Source of the DNA: Hymenopus coronatus
Taxonomy: Eukaryota > Arthropoda > Insecta > Mantodea > Hymenopodidae
Assembly (NCBI GenBank): GCA_030762935.1
Contig: CM060881.1
Span: 98,444,001 to 98,508,000 of the forward strand
DNA length: 64,000 nt
Direction of reading: 5' to 3'
A model generated the notes under the pieces. That model was not told the DNA's origin. It did no database searches and worked only from the letters and a program-made list of their open reading frames with translations. Below, one piece after another: positions 22,920-34,309 of this stretch (positions within the stretch are counted from its first letter, which is position 1; the number at the start of each line of letters is the position of its first letter). The position numbers were made by a program, and so were the translations under genes.

Positions 22920-24032
22920 ATGTTACACTTACTTACATGGCTCTCTCTAGCAGTTCTACTTTCTTCTTGCTAAAGATTGTTATTCTTTCTACACCATACT
23001 AACCGACATAAACATTAGCAGAATGTTCTTATTAGTAGGAGAGAACTAAGGGAATGAGCTGTGCTCAAGTGATACTCAAATGCTTTAAAACTTATGCGAT
23101 TGTCCTTGAAATTCACTTTTTGCTTGGCCAAGAGTAGAACAAAAGAAAAACGGACTGCCTCCGAGGTCGAGTGGTCAGCGAGCTGACTTTTCACCCGGAG
23201 GTCCCGGATTCGATTCCCGGCTGGCTAATTTCTTCCCTATCCCCCACAGAGTCTGAAAGTATGTATGTGAGAGTGAATGTGTGTGCGCTTTAAGAAGAAA
23301 TTATTTAAACCTACTGACAACGAGTTGTTTCAAGTGCAAAGCCCCCGATATGACCTTAGATGTTAAAGGTGGCTATATAAATGAAACAATAAAAAAAAAA
23401 AAAAAAAAAAAAAAACAACGGATGCATCCTGCCTGAGAAAAGTATAAGAATCTTAAAATTGAAGCCAAAAAACAAGGAATATCTTTGAAACGGTCAACTC
23501 CATATAAAAAATGCATATGACATAATTGGTGTGATTTAACATGATCTACATTTTTCTAAAGTAAATTTTTGTCTATCCCTTATGGTTTAGCCGTTATGTA
23601 AAATTCTGCAAAATCAACGAAATATAGGTTCTTCAGAAGCTATTCCCAGGAAATTCAAGATATACATTTTATTTGGGATGTAAATAAATGTAATATACGG
23701 TATTTTAATCAAAATAGTAAGAGCCATTTTTGAGAAAATCAAAATTTTCGAAATATGTTCCATGTAAGGGGTAGTTGGATGGGGAAATTTTCTTGAAAAT
23801 CTTCGTGTCGCATCCTTGGAAGATACCATACTTAAATACTAAGTGTAGTATTTAACAGTCTTTTCGTTTTTGAGCTATGTTTTCCACATACACAGACAGC
23901 CCTTTTTCTAAAAAAAATTTTTTTGATTCACGGGTATCCAAAACATGTATTTCCGGTGTAATATCGGTATATTATTTTGAGTGCATTACATCTTATCTAT
24001 ACACCATGTATATGATACGTGTAAGAGAAAGA
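22920..24032 (+). mobile_element. Family H copy interrupted by a SINE
   Basis: Diverged start (TTACATGGCTCTCTCTAGC), body to 23,154, SINE, body from 23,416 to the palindrome and GTAAGAGAAAG at 24,032. The next copy begins 5 bp later. Confidence 0.85.
23155..23415 (+). mobile_element. tRNA(Glu)-like SINE in a family H copy
   Basis: Head TGCCTCCGAGGTCGAGTGGT with an anticodon-loop-like CTTTTCACC and box B GGATTCGATTCCCGGC. The body ends GCTATATAAATGAAACAAT and a poly(A) of about 25. Short target duplication (ACGGA) at 23,150-23,154 and after the A run. Confidence 0.85.
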
Positions 24033-24036
24033 AAAA

Positions 24037-24746
24037 TCTGATGCGTTTCATTCACATGACTTTCTCTACATCTCTGCAACAAATTACTCTTAAAAGGTTT
24101 ATGCTTAATTTACTTCATGCTAATCGAGAAAAAATTAGTAGAAATAGTATTATTACTTGCTCCCTTGTAAGTAGAGGCGAAATAGGTTAAGTTTTTCAAA
24201 GTTGAAACCAAAAACAAGGAATATCTTAAAAAACGATCAACGCCTTGAAAAAACGTATACAACACAAATTGTGTGTTTTAAGGTGCTCTACATTTTTTGT
24301 GTGGTAAGTTTTTGTCCATCTCTAACGGTTTAGCAGGTATGCAAAATTCCGTAAAATTCACCCAGAATAAAGTAGTCTTCAGAGGCTATTCCCAGAAAAT
24401 TCAAGATATACATTTTATTTTTCAGGTAAATATATTTAATATACGATATTTTAATCAAAATCGTTAAAGCTATTTTTTAGAAAATCAAAATTTTCGAAAA
24501 AAGTTCCATGTAAAGGCTAGTTTAGGGTGGGGGATTTTTTTTTTTTTTAAATCTTCATGTTGCATCCTTGGTAGATACCAAACTTAAATACTAAGTTTGC
24601 TATTTTACCGACTTTTCGTTTTTGAGTTATCGTGTTCATAGACACACATGGACCTTTTTCTGAAAATATATTTTTGGATTCAGGGACCCTAAAACATATA
24701 TTTCCTGTAAAATCTCGGTATCGAATTTAGTACGTGTAGAGAAAGT
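24037..24746 (+). mobile_element. Family H copy, internally deleted
   Basis: TCTGATGCGTTTCATTCACA to GTGTAGAGAAAGT. It lacks about 120 bp near 24,187 and half of the palindrome near 24,728. Confidence 0.9.
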
Positions 24747-25140
24747 AAAAATGAAATTTGCAGACTGTTGCGTTTCGTCCGCGTTTTGTGACTATGTGAA
24801 AGCCTCCATTTAAATCTTTGGAGGTACAGTCCTGTGTCTATGCTACGTCTGTTACTATTAATTACGTATTAATGGGGCTTCAAATTCACAGGATGAGTAT
24901 ACGGTTGTGGACAGAACATGGCGACTTTTTCAGCTAGAAGAAGAGGCACGACCTTCCCATTCCACTCGTAATTTTTACGACACCAACCTAAGTTGACAGA
25001 ATTCAAGTTCGGTTGTCAGATCCAGCAATTCTACGCATTTTCTGACTTGTCAGTTCCTGCTTGTGTTGTTTCATATTCGATGTGTTGACGGAAGTGGACG
25101 TGTCTTTTACTTTCAGCTGTGGTTAAGTGTCGAAACATCT
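24747..25140. other. Unassigned, moderate G+C
   Basis: No motif; directly precedes a SINE. Confidence 0.3.
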
Positions 25141-25361
25141 CCCGAACATGTGGCCGCGCTCACTAAAGAGTCTTGCTTTGGTGCTTCTGGTGCACGGAAT
25201 CGTGGGTTCAAGTCCCGCCTTGGGCATAGGTGTTTTTGTGTTTTAAATGTATATATGTCGATGCTTGTATATGGAAAACGTTTAAAAATTAATAGGTCAA
25301 CTAAGGAAATGTAGGAAACTGTTCTGACAAACCTTTGGAACAAAAAAAAAAAAAAAATCCT
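25141..25361 (+). mobile_element. tRNA-derived SINE with poly(A)
   Basis: Head GTGGCCGCGCTCACTAAAGA, box B GTGGGTTCAAGTCCCGCC, AT-rich body, A15 at 25,344-25,359. Confidence 0.7.
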
Positions 25362-26117
25362 GGTCGTCCATCGCATCTATAATCCTTCATATGTGCGGTT
25401 GAATTCTGGGACACTCGTGTGTGTGTGTGTGTCCCAGACGTCAACGGAGCCGCAACAAATAGTCTTGCTCCAAGAATGTAGCAGGTAAACATTTGAGAGC
25501 GGGACGGTCTGTTCCTTGTACAGTGCATCAAGTGTCAGTTAATACGACGAACAAAAATCAACCTAACACCCAAACCATCGACTTCACAGTTTAGGCCTGT
25601 CTAGGAGGAATCCTCCTTATTTACAGGAAGTGGTGGAATAAGAGTTTAGTTGAAGGCAAAGTTCTGCACTTAGAAAATTCAGTTTGCAGCGTTATTACGC
25701 AACACATGCAAGTGATAACAATAGTTATCAAAGAAACATTTCCTTCGAATTGTATTAGATAACAATTAATTACCAAGATGCCTATTCATTTTCAGTGCTA
25801 TAAATGTGAAAATTCATCGTTACAAATTACTTATCACTCCTACTGTTGGCGTTAAAGTGCAATTATAAGAGATTAACAAGGTTAAGGAACTTATTATTTT
25901 ATTATGATAAGATTACATTAATTTTAACATTTTGCAATGATTTATATTACGACTAAGAATTACCACCAAATCTATATAAATATGTATATACTTATATCTG
26001 AAGTATGAATGCTAATGCAAGAGTTAGTTAAGCTCCTGTAATTCCCAATTGAGCCTAGAGTGTGGTTATGATGTTTCCGTGATCGGATTTGAATTTCTAG
26101 TTTTTGAGTCCGCCGCC
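25362..26117. other. Unassigned
   Basis: G+C-richer 25,362-25,640, then AT-rich. No gene seen. Confidence 0.3.
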
Positions 26118-26371
26118 ATGGTGTCGAGGGATCGGCTCGTCGCCCGCAGATGGCACTGTAGGGCGAAATCACGAGGGTTTTGTCCAGGAATCTTCTTCTT
26201 TCAAAGTATGGGGATCTTTCTATGTACAAATAAGCATTAAATGGGATAACGGCTTTACTTCATCTTCCGAAGGAAGCAATGCTAAGGATTTTTGCATCCG
26301 AAAAAAATCCATCGCCATGCAATTTTGGCTTTTTGAGGCTAGCATGGTAACCACTGCATCACGGATGGCGA
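26118..26371 (-). mobile_element. tRNA-derived SINE, group A (tail type 1)
   Basis: Read inverted: TCGCCATCCGTGATGCAGTG head, GGATTTTTTTCGGATGCAAA, TGCTTCCTTCGGAAG, and the type 1 tail GATTTCGCCCTACAGTGCCA plus TCTGCGGGC. Confidence 0.72.
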
Positions 26372-26623
26372 CAATGCAAGAGATATAATAGAATATTTTT
26401 TCTGCCAATTTGAACCAACATTAGGTTTATCATCTTTTGAAATGCGATTTATGTATTTCAAAATGTCGCATACTACCACAGCCTTTTCTTGCTTTCCGCA
26501 TAGTAGCTCATGCAGTACGCGAATCTCAGGAGCATCAAGAAACGTTGCTCCCTTTGCTTTACTCAAAGGACCTGAACCATTCTAATATAAAATATGCACT
26601 TTAACGTTTTCTAAATGAAAAGA

Positions 26624-26908
26624 TCTGATGTGTTCTATATGCACGACTTTCTCCAGCTGCTCTACAACACTCTTCTTCTCTCGACTCCATGTTAATGGAT
26701 ATAAGAGAACACACAATGCTAAAGCTAAAGTCATATGCCTTAAAAGCTGTCGCTATGCGATTGTCTTTGAAATTTGCTTCTTTGCATGGCCGGAGTAAAG
26801 CAAATGAAAACACGGATGACTACCTGTTTGAGAAATGTAAAAAGTGGTTTAAAACTGAAACCAGTAATAAGGAAAGGAATGTCTCGAAAAGGTTAGCACT
26901 ACAAAAAA
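26624..26908 (+). mobile_element. Family H 5' part, truncated by the next copy
   Basis: TCTGATGTGTTCTATATGCA to GGTTAGCACTACAAAAA, directly followed by another TCTGATG start. Confidence 0.8.
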
Positions 26909-27745
26909 AAATCTGATGTGTTCCATTCACATGTCTTTCTCTACATCTCTGTAACAAATTGTTGTTAAAAAGCTTATGCTTCTATTTACTTCATTCTAAT
27001 CGAGAGAAAATTAACAGAAATAGTTTTATTACTTGCTTCCTTGTATGTAGAAATGAAATAAAGGAGTACCATAGGTTAAAGTGATAGTCAAAAGCTGGTT
27101 GCCATGTGACTGAAGCTCCTATGTTTGTAAGGACAGGAACTGACAAATTCCTGTATGAGAAAAATACAAGTATTTCAAAACTGAAATCAAAAACAAGGAA
27201 TATCGACTCCATGAAAAAAATTATATATAACATTAATTGTGTTTTTAATGTGCTCTACGTTTTTTGTGTGGTAAGTTTTTGTTCATCTCTTACGGTTCAG
27301 CAGTTATGCAAAATTCCGTAAAATTTATCCAGAATAAAGTAGTCTTCAGAGGCTATTCCCAGAAAATTCAAGATATACATTTTATTTGTCGGGTAAATAT
27401 CTTTAATGTACGATCTTTTAATCAAAATCGTTAGAGCCATTTTTATGAAAAACAAAATTTTCGAAAAAAGTTCCATGTTAAGGGAAGTTGGGGGTGGGGC
27501 ATTTTCTTGAAAATCTTGGTGTCGCATCCCTGGAAGATACCAAACTTAAATAACAAGTTTCGTATTCAAAGGCCTTTTCGTTTTTGAGCTATGCTGTCCA
27601 ACACACACACACAGACACACACACGCACACACAGACCTTTTCCCAAAAATGCTTTTTTTGTATTCAGGTGTCTCAAAACATGTATTTCCGGAGAAATCTC
27701 GTATCGATTTTTGGGTGCATTAAAATATCTTCTCTATACATTATA

Positions 27746-27904
27746 CAGGATATTTAAAAAAATACGGGGCATAATTACAGGTATGTATTTCCCACATGTA
27801 GACAATCAAATTAGTTCATTATAACATGTGTCCGGAAATGCTTCATTTCCGAGTTATGGCCTTCACAACATTGAAATTCACTGGAACGTTTTTCTTTCCG
27901 CAGG
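27746..27904 (+). repeat. Left TIR of the long-TIR transposon
   Basis: Starts CAGGATATTT and ends TTTCCGCAGG. It is inverted relative to 29,020-29,167 with few mismatches, plus an extra CCGAGTTATGGCCTT-like insert. Confidence 0.88.
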
Positions 27905-27913
27905 TTGTTGTCA

Positions 27914-28937
27914 TTACAGAAGATGTTCAAAATGTCCACCTCCTGCTTGAATACAGACCTCGCATCGATGTCTCATTGACCTGCGAACACGATCCCAAAC
28001 TCCAGGAGTATTGCGTATGTCCTCACAACTTGCCACAATTCGATTCCGAAGGGATTCCAAATCCGGAGACGAATAAACCAATGATTTTAAATGGCCCCAC
28101 AAGTAGAAATCGAGAGGGTTCAGATCAGTTGAGCGTGGAGGCCAAGCAATTGGGCCACCTCTACCTATCCATTGATCAGGAAACCTTCGATCCAAGTACC
28201 GGCGAGCCGTAAGACTGAAGTGTGCAGGAGCGCCATCATGCAAGAAGTGAATGTGTTGATGATTGATCAGTGGAGTGTCTTCGAAAACGCCAGGTAAGTC
28301 TGTTTACAAGTACATGGGGTCCAACTAATCGATCACCAATGATACCGGCCCACATGTTGAGGGAGAACCGCACCTGATGATGAGATACAACAGTTGCACG
28401 TGGGTTTTCATGCGACCATACATGCTGATTGTGGAAATTTGTTATGCCATCTCTTGTGAACTGTGCTTCATCTGTAAATAAAACGACGGCAGAAAAGTTC
28501 GGATTTACACCACACTGCTGCAAGAACCACTGACAGAACTTAACTCGTGCAGGGTAATCTGCTGGTGACAGGGCCTGTACACGTTGCAAATGATAAGGAT
28601 ACAATTGATACTCGTTCAACAGTCTCCAGACAGTCGTATGAGGAACATTGACTTGCAACGCTAACCGTCGTGTGCTGATAGAAGGAGTCCTGTCCACAGC
28701 CTCCAGAATCTCCTCCTGCACTTCTGCAGTTGAAGATCTTGGTCGTCCGCTTCCCAAACCAGGAGAGGTGAATGTTCCATACTCGCACAGCCGGGAATGG
28801 AGACGTACAAATGTCTTCCGATCTGGACATCGTCGCTGTGGGTACCTCTCCTGGTACAAACGACGAGCCAGCGCAGCATTGCCGTCCGCCTTACCGTACA
28901 TGAAGTGTATCTCTGCCAGCTCTTGATTTGAATACAT
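27914..28937 (-). pseudogene. Transposase of the long-TIR Tc1/mariner element, broken by deletion and frameshift
   Basis: The ATG at 28,937 opens MYSNQELAEIHFMYG. An N-terminal helix-turn-helix domain of the type annotated DUF4817 in arthropod elements covers about residues 1-55, and a second HTH (SISTRRLALQVNVPHTTVW) about 85-110. The first catalytic Asp is in VVLFTDEAQF (residue 156). After VNRLT the frame changes and about 15-16 codons appear to be missing compared with relatives. The remaining part carries the second Asp in HDGAPAHF and the third in STDLNPLDFYLWGHLK. I count 41 residues between the last two Asp, so the signature is DD41D-like rather than DD34D or DD34E. The first frame ends at 28,238-28,236 just past the break, so this copy cannot make an intact enzyme. 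Confidence 0.88.
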
Positions 28938-29019
28938 GTCGCACAGTCTTAACGCCTAAAGAACACTGAATGTAACCTTCCTCAGAATGAACTACCCTCC
29001 TAATGTCTCCTTTGACGGC

Positions 29020-29167
29020 AAAGACCTGCGGAAAGAAAAACGTTCCAGTGAATTCCAATGTTGTGAAATGAAGCATTTCCGGACACATGTTATAATGAAC
29101 TATTTTGATTGTCTTCATGTGGGAAATACATACCTGAAATTATGCCCCGTATTTTTGAAACATCCTG
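29020..29167 (-). repeat. Right TIR of the long-TIR transposon
   Basis: Reverse complement of the left terminus; it ends AAACATCCTG directly before TA. Confidence 0.88.
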
Positions 29168-29205
29168 TATACAAAGTGCGTATAGAGAAAGTAAAATATA
29201 TATAT

Positions 29206-29342
29206 AAATAATTGACATAAGTTGTGTGCTTTGACGAGATTTACAGGTTTTGTGTTGTAAGTTTTTGTCTATCTCTTTCGATTTACCAATTATGCAAAAG
29301 TCATTGAGAATGAGAAGGACTTCAGAGGCTATTCCCAGGAAT

Positions 29343-29389
<47 letters not shown>

Positions 29390-29734
29390 TAATCAAAAAT
29401 CATTATAGCGCGTTTCGAGAAAATGAATATTTTCGAAAATATTTCAATATAAAGGGTAATTTGAGGTGGGGGATTTCTTTGAAAATTTTCGTGTCCTTGT
29501 GAGATGCTAAAGTTAAGTAACAACTTTACGTTTTTGGATTATGCTGTCTACATATATATGCAAAAAAAAAAAAAAAAAAAGAAGAAACGCACAAGTTTTT
29601 TCTTAAAATGCTTTTATTAGAATTCAGAGGTCTCAAAGCATATATTTCTTGTGTAATCCCAGAATTGGATTTATGAGTGGAATACAATACCTTCTCTATT
29701 TGCTATGTGCTTTGTACATACATGTTAGAGAAAT
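29206..29734 (+). mobile_element. Family H 3' part
   Basis: Runs from TTGACATAAGTTGTGTGC to GTTAGAGAAAT. It contains a (TA)n tract where the ATATACGATATTTTAATC motif normally is. Confidence 0.8.
29344..29382. repeat. (TA)n microsatellite
   Basis: About 18 TA units followed by T10, within a family H copy. Confidence 0.95.
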
Positions 29735-30047
29735 TTAAAATATAAAGACTTATTTCAAGCTGTGTTGTATCCCTCAAAAGCCTGAAAACTCCTTTATTTA
29801 TAGCACTAATCCTCTTTCCCACTTCATTTTCACCTATAGAGTGGCCATTCTATTTGGTGTGTTGAATTTACGGGTGGAATTCACTTATGCTGTCTTTGAA
29901 TCCGTAAAAAAACGCAATAGATAAAAGTTATAAAAGTTTCTTGACGCGACCAATAAATAATTCAAAGCTATAACAGAAGTACGTAATGATTGAGGAACAT
30001 CGAGAAAATGAAAAAGGAATCAGGGAATATATGCATTTGACACATCT
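29735..30047. other. Unassigned AT-rich stretch
   Basis: Nothing recognised; the non-LTR fragment follows. Confidence 0.35.
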
Positions 30048-30970
30048 ATGGGCTGATTCATTCATACATTGAGAGTGGTATTGACATACTAGGTGCAACA
30101 AGCTACTTAAATTTAAGTATATCTCAAATTCTGCAGGAAAAAAAAAAAGTTTGAGATGTATTTATAACCTAACAAACCATCAATCTATAACGGAAATATT
30201 TAAAAAGCAGCAAATATTAGCTGTGATATCATCGTATGTAAACAAAGACATTATATTACTAAAATCTAAAGACGAATTTACCTCGCTCAACAAAAATCAT
30301 TATCACAAGTAATATAACGAGAGCTCCAACTTTTATCAATAAATAATAATCAATTTATCTACAGAAAAGTTGTAGCTGGAGTTGTATTTAATAAGACCAT
30401 TTCGTTTATAAAATAAAAATTATTGGCCTATATGGACACGAAGAATAATATTCCTAAAATCCCATTTGTTTTGACGTATATTTGCACCAAAATCGCTGCA
30501 AGTTGATGTCTATATCATAAATTTCAGATGTCTTTGTATTGCTACATTATATTAATATGTCTATTGGAACTTCCACCATTACATACGGGAATATCTCTGG
30601 ACATTGATATTCAGAGAGAAAACAAATGCATATTGGTGTAATAAAAAAGAATTGATTAAAATGCGGAGATAATGAGTTCTAATTCATTGCAAAATTTTAC
30701 GCGTCAATGCACTGGATTAACTAACCACTTCCTTCGATCTATGGCATGAATCAAATAGGCAATATAACAGTAGAGGAATACATAATTATTATAGATAATG
30801 TAAAGCCAAAACATCAAGCAGAAAAGGTCTATATATTATAGGTATCATTCATTGTGTACCATAAACTCCCCCTTACATCAAAGGACCACAAATAAATATC
30901 TTTAAACAGTTCTTGAAAAAATATCTTATTGATAAATGCTTGTATAAATTAAGTAAATTGTTGACATAAC
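30048..30970 (+). pseudogene. Decayed non-LTR retrotransposon RT C-terminal region
   Basis: One frame reads GLIHSYIESGIDILGATSYL then NLSISQILQEKK; after a shift in an A run (30,136-30,149) another reads LRCIYNLTNHQSITEIFKKQ then QILAVISSYVNKDIILLKSK. This is the pattern seen after the RT core of many non-LTR elements: (S)-Y-GI--WG, QKK--R-I-N, then a FK-L-IL--P--Y helix. Near 30,880-30,960 a further piece, LHIKGPQINIFKQFLKKYLI, matches the usual LP-HIK-----FK--LK-YL tail. Stops and shifts between them rule out function. Clade not assigned. Confidence 0.7.
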
Positions 30971-31266
30971 TAGTCAATTTGTATAAATTTAAAATATGAT
31001 GCATGATTGTTTTTGAAATTATACCGGCACAATACAATTACAGTCTGTAATGTCAGTATAAATTAAGTGAATTATAATATTGTAAGTTCGTATAAAGTCT
31101 TTACAGTAAGCAGGATTGTCCAAAATGTAATTAACTTAAAAACAATATCATTGATAACGACTGTATAACTTTAAGTGGTTTGTTTGTAAATATGTATTCT
31201 AAATTATATTACAAACATTGTTTGAATAAATGTCAGATTTTGACCACGCCTAATACTCGTAACACA

Positions 31267-31318
<52 letters not shown>

Positions 31319-31457
31319 GACGATAGATGATAACTGCTCGATGGTTATCTATAGTATTTACTACTACATACTGTAAGTAGGTAAAAGCGAAGCAGCCCTT
31401 ACAAACCGGTTTGCCTTATTCTCTATAAAAGCTGGCAAGGAAGCGTCAAAACTCGTC
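30971..31457. other. 5' flank of tRNA-Thr
   Basis: AT-rich with an (AAT)n tract; no TATA-like element can be singled out. Confidence 0.35.
31267..31318. repeat. (AAT)n microsatellite
   Basis: About 17 units, 140 bp upstream of tRNA-Thr. Confidence 0.97.
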
Positions 31458-31531
31458 GGCGCCGTGGCTTAGTTGGTTAAAGCGCCTGTCTAGTAAACAG
31501 GAGATCGAGGGTTCGAATCCCTCCGGTGCCT
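31458..31531 (+). tRNA. tRNA-Thr (anticodon AGU)
   Basis: A complete intronless cloverleaf. The acceptor arms GGCGCCG and CGGTGCC pair (one G-U), with T as the discriminator base. The D arm lies in GCTTAGTTGGTTAAAGC, the anticodon stem-loop is CCTGT-CTAGTAA-ACAGG with anticodon AGT, and the T arm is GAGGG-TTCGAAT-CCCTC. The internal promoters are canonical: box A TGGCTTAGTTGG and box B GGTTCGAATCC. Apart from part of the variable/T arm it matches the common metazoan tRNA-Thr(AGU) sequence. It inserts threonine at ACU, and via inosine at ACC and ACA. It stands alone in AT-rich DNA with no SINE body or poly(A) tail behind it, which separates it from the tRNA-derived SINEs elsewhere in the window. 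Confidence 0.95.
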
Positions 31532-31547
31532 TGCGGGATTGGTATCC

Positions 31548-31552
31548 TTTTT
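31548..31552 (+). terminator. RNA polymerase III terminator of tRNA-Thr
   Basis: A run of five T on the coding strand, 16 bp after the discriminator base. This is the usual Pol III stop. Confidence 0.7.
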
Positions 31553-31689
31553 AAGTTTGCTAACTGATTAGTGATTGAGTTTAAATGTGGAAAAACTTTC
31601 ACTTCGTTTGCAATCGTCCTAGCCTAGCAAATATACCAATATTACATTCCTGCTGTCAAGAATTTATTCTTTGTAAACTTTGGGATCAA

Positions 31690-31958
31690 AAGAAAAAAAT
31701 CTGCTATTCTTAGAAAAGCGTATTGTTTTATGTTCTTCACGTACGTTCATTACATAATTCCTTGTAGATACATAAGGCAGTAGAGGGAGTAAAGCATTAC
31801 CCTAGGCTAAATCGAAAGTCCACTCTTCATTACCTGTTCCTCTATGTAAAGTTTTGGCATTCTGTTTTCTTTGCTTGATCAGGAGAAAGAAAAATAAAAA
31901 ACGAAATGCTATTTTAGAAATACTTTAGTTTTTTAATGTTGAAACCAATAACTCCAAA
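31690..31958 (+). mobile_element. Family H 5' fragment, degenerate
   Basis: Weak match to the segment from CTATTCTT through CCTAGGCTAAA-CGA-AGTC to TTTTTTAATGTTGAAACCAA. Confidence 0.45.
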
Positions 31959-31970
31959 AGAAAAGAAAAA

Positions 31971-32576
31971 TCTGATGTGTTCCTTTCACACGTCACTCTC
32001 CTCATCACGGTAACAGATTATTCTTAAAGCTTCTTCCTCTGGCTATTTCATGCTAATCCAGATAAACATTAGGCTAAAGCGATAGTCAAATCTTTTAAAT
32101 CTGGTTGTCATGTTATTGAAATTCGTTTCTATGCATTGCCAGGAGTTGATAAACCAACTGAAACCAATAACAAGGTATATCTAAAAATTGATCAGCTCCA
32201 CGAAAACAATGTTTACAATTATGTATTGTAAGTTTTTTCTATCTATTACGGTTTACCAGTAATGCAAAATTCAGTAAGATTCATCCAAAATAAAGACGCC
32301 TTCAGAGGCTTTTCCTAGAAAATTCAAGATATACACCTTATTGTCATACCAATATTTTAAATACATGGTAATTTAATCAGAATAGAGCCACTTTACAAAA
32401 ATAAAACATTTCTAATTCTTCCTTGTACAGGGTAGTTTGGGGTGGGGGGATTTTCCTCAAAAATCTTCGTGTTGCATCCTTGGAAGATACAAAACATAAA
32501 TACCAAGTTTGGTATCTTACTGTCTTTTTGTTTTTGATTTATAGTCTTCCCAGACACAGAGATCTTTTTCTAAAAA
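31971..32576 (+). mobile_element. Family H copy, truncated at its 3' side
   Basis: TCTGATGTGTTCCTTTCACA to CAGAGATCTTTTTCTAAAAA, where the next copy starts. Confidence 0.85.
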
Positions 32577-33450
32577 TCTGATCACATGAATTTATCCACA
32601 TCTCTGTAATGGCCGCGTGGTTAGAGCACTTGCCTCTCACTTAAATGGTCCAAGCAACCGCATGCGAGATTTGTGGTGGACAAAGGGGCGCAGGGGTGGG
32701 TTTTCTCCGGGTGCTCAGGTTTCCCCTGCCCTCGCATTTCACGTGTGCTTCATCTTTATTCCATTATCATCAGTGTCATCGCCTGCGGTGCTATAAGTAA
32801 TAAAAGAAGGCGTTAAATACTGTAAAAAAATCTGTAACAGGCTATTGTTAAAACTGCTATGATATTATCTGTTCATGCTAATCAGATAAAATTAACATAA
32901 GTGTTTTATTGTAAGCACAGGTGTAATAATGGAATAATACTAGGCTAAAACGATGGGCAAACCTTTTAAAAGCTGGTTTCCATGTTGATGCCAGCTGTTG
33001 ACAAATTCCTGTATATGAAAATTTAAGTATTTTAAAACGAAAAAAAAAAAGTATATCTAAAAATTATCAATTCCACGTCTACAAAACGTATATTACATAA
33101 ATTATGTGTTTTAATGAGATGGACAAAAACTTACTACACAAAAATGTATATCTCTTACAGTTTACTAGTTATGCAAAATCCAGAACAAATCATTCAGAAT
33201 TAAGAGGTTTTCGAGGGTGTTTCCCAGAAAATTCAAGATATACACTTATCTTTATATATCTTTAATACACGGCACTTAAACATATTATATTATAATCATT
33301 ATTGTTAGATCCATTTTTGCGAGAAAAAAAATTCGAAAATGTTTCCATGTAAAGAGTAGTTTAAAGTATAGAGATTTTCTTGAAAGTCTTAGTGTCGTAC
33401 CTCTGGAAGATGCTGAGCTTAAATATGAAGTTTGTATGTAAGTATCTTTT
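32577..33450 (+). mobile_element. Family H copy interrupted by a SINE, facing an inverted copy
   Basis: TCTGATCACATGAATTTATC start; the SINE fills 32,610-32,830; the body runs to TATCTTTTCGTTTTT where a minus-strand copy begins. Confidence 0.85.
32610..32830 (+). mobile_element. tRNA-derived SINE, group B, with target duplication
   Basis: 221 bp. Head TGGCCGCGTGGTTAGAGCAC, body TTTTCTCCGGGTGCTCAGG, CATCAGTGTCATCGCCTGCG, tail AAGGCGTTAAATACTGT then A7. Flanked by TCTGTAA at 32,603-32,609 and 32,831-32,837, which restores an uninterrupted family H sequence. Confidence 0.9.
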
Positions 33451-33457
33451 CGTTTTT

Positions 33458-34296
33458 ACTTTCTCTAAACGTACTATGTACATAGTGTGTAGAGAAGGTA
33501 TTGCACTCCACCAAAAAATTCGATACCGAGATTTCACCGGAAATATATGTTTTAGGGTCCCCTGTATCCAAAAAAAAAGTATTTTCAGAAAAAGATCCGT
33601 GTGTGTGTCTGTGAACACGATAACTCAAAAACGAAAAGTTGGTAAGATAATAAACTTGGTATTTAAGCTTAGTAACTTCCAGGGATGCGACACGAAGATT
33701 TTGAGAAAAATCCCCCTACTCCAAACTATCCTTTACATGGAAATTTTTTTGACAGTTTTGATTTTCTTAAAAATGGCTCTAACGATTTTGATTAAAATAT
33801 CGTATATTAAAGATATTTACCTGACAAATAAAATGTATATCTTGAATTTTCTGGAATAGCCTCTGAAGACTACTTCATTCGGAATGAATTTTGCGGAATT
33901 TTGCATAACTGGCAAACCGTAAGAGATAGACAAAAACTTACTATACAAAAAAATGTAGAGTACGATAAAACACACAATTTATGTCATATACATATTTTTG
34001 AGGAATTGATCGTCTTTAGATATTCCTTGTGTTTGGTTTCAGCTTTAAAAAGTATACTTTTCTCACACAGGACTTTGTCAACTCGTATCCATACAAACAA
34101 AGGAACTTCAGTCACATAGCAACCAGCTTTCGACTATTACTGTAACCTATGGTACTCCCTTATTTTGCTTGTGCTTACAAGGAAACAAGTAATAAGACTA
34201 TTTCTGTTAATTGTTTCTGAATTAGTATGAAGTAGGTAGAAGCCACAATAGTTTGTTGCAGAGATGTAGAGAAAGCGAAGTGAATGGGACGCATCA
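33458..34296 (-). mobile_element. Family H full-length copy
   Basis: 839 bp, ACTTTCTCTAAACGTAC to CATCAGA, T runs at both ends. With the plus copy before it, it forms a large inverted repeat. Confidence 0.93.
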
Positions 34297-34309
34297 GATT
34301 TTTTACTTA

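Larger units (their letters stand above)
27746..29167 (-). mobile_element. Tc1/mariner-superfamily transposon with ~150-bp TIRs
   Basis: A 1,422-bp element bounded by terminal inverted repeats that begin CAGGATRTTT and by TA on both sides (27,744-27,745 and 29,168-29,169), the target duplication of this superfamily. The TIRs run for about 150 bp and match closely; the left copy carries a 15-17-bp insertion near 27,850. It encodes one broken transposase on the minus strand. It landed in the GTAC-centred terminal palindrome of a plus-strand family H copy: TTCTCTATACATTA lies to the left and TACAAAGTGCGTATAGAGAAAG to the right. The element is therefore younger than that copy. The closeness of the two TIRs suggests fairly recent activity. 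Confidence 0.93.
26912..29192 (+). mobile_element. Family H full-length copy hosting the Tc1/mariner element
   Basis: Element sequence 26,912-27,745 plus 29,168-29,192 forms one copy of about 860 bp. It is split within the GTAC palindrome by the long-TIR transposon. Confidence 0.93.

Noticed and set aside
23155..23225. tRNA gene (Glu-like)
   Set aside because: The cloverleaf is degenerate and continues into a SINE body with a poly(A) tail and target duplication; the same applies to the heads at 25,141, 32,610, 39,273, 44,542, 47,085 and 55,285.
20840..24746. CRISPR-like array of spaced repeats
   Set aside because: The regularly recurring motifs are whole family H copies of about 0.85 kb, not short repeats with unique spacers, and the genome is eukaryotic.
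28648..28926. Plus-strand frames over the transposase (also 27,826-28,212)
   Set aside because: Antisense shadows of the Tc1/mariner transposase, which explains the sequence fully on the minus strand.
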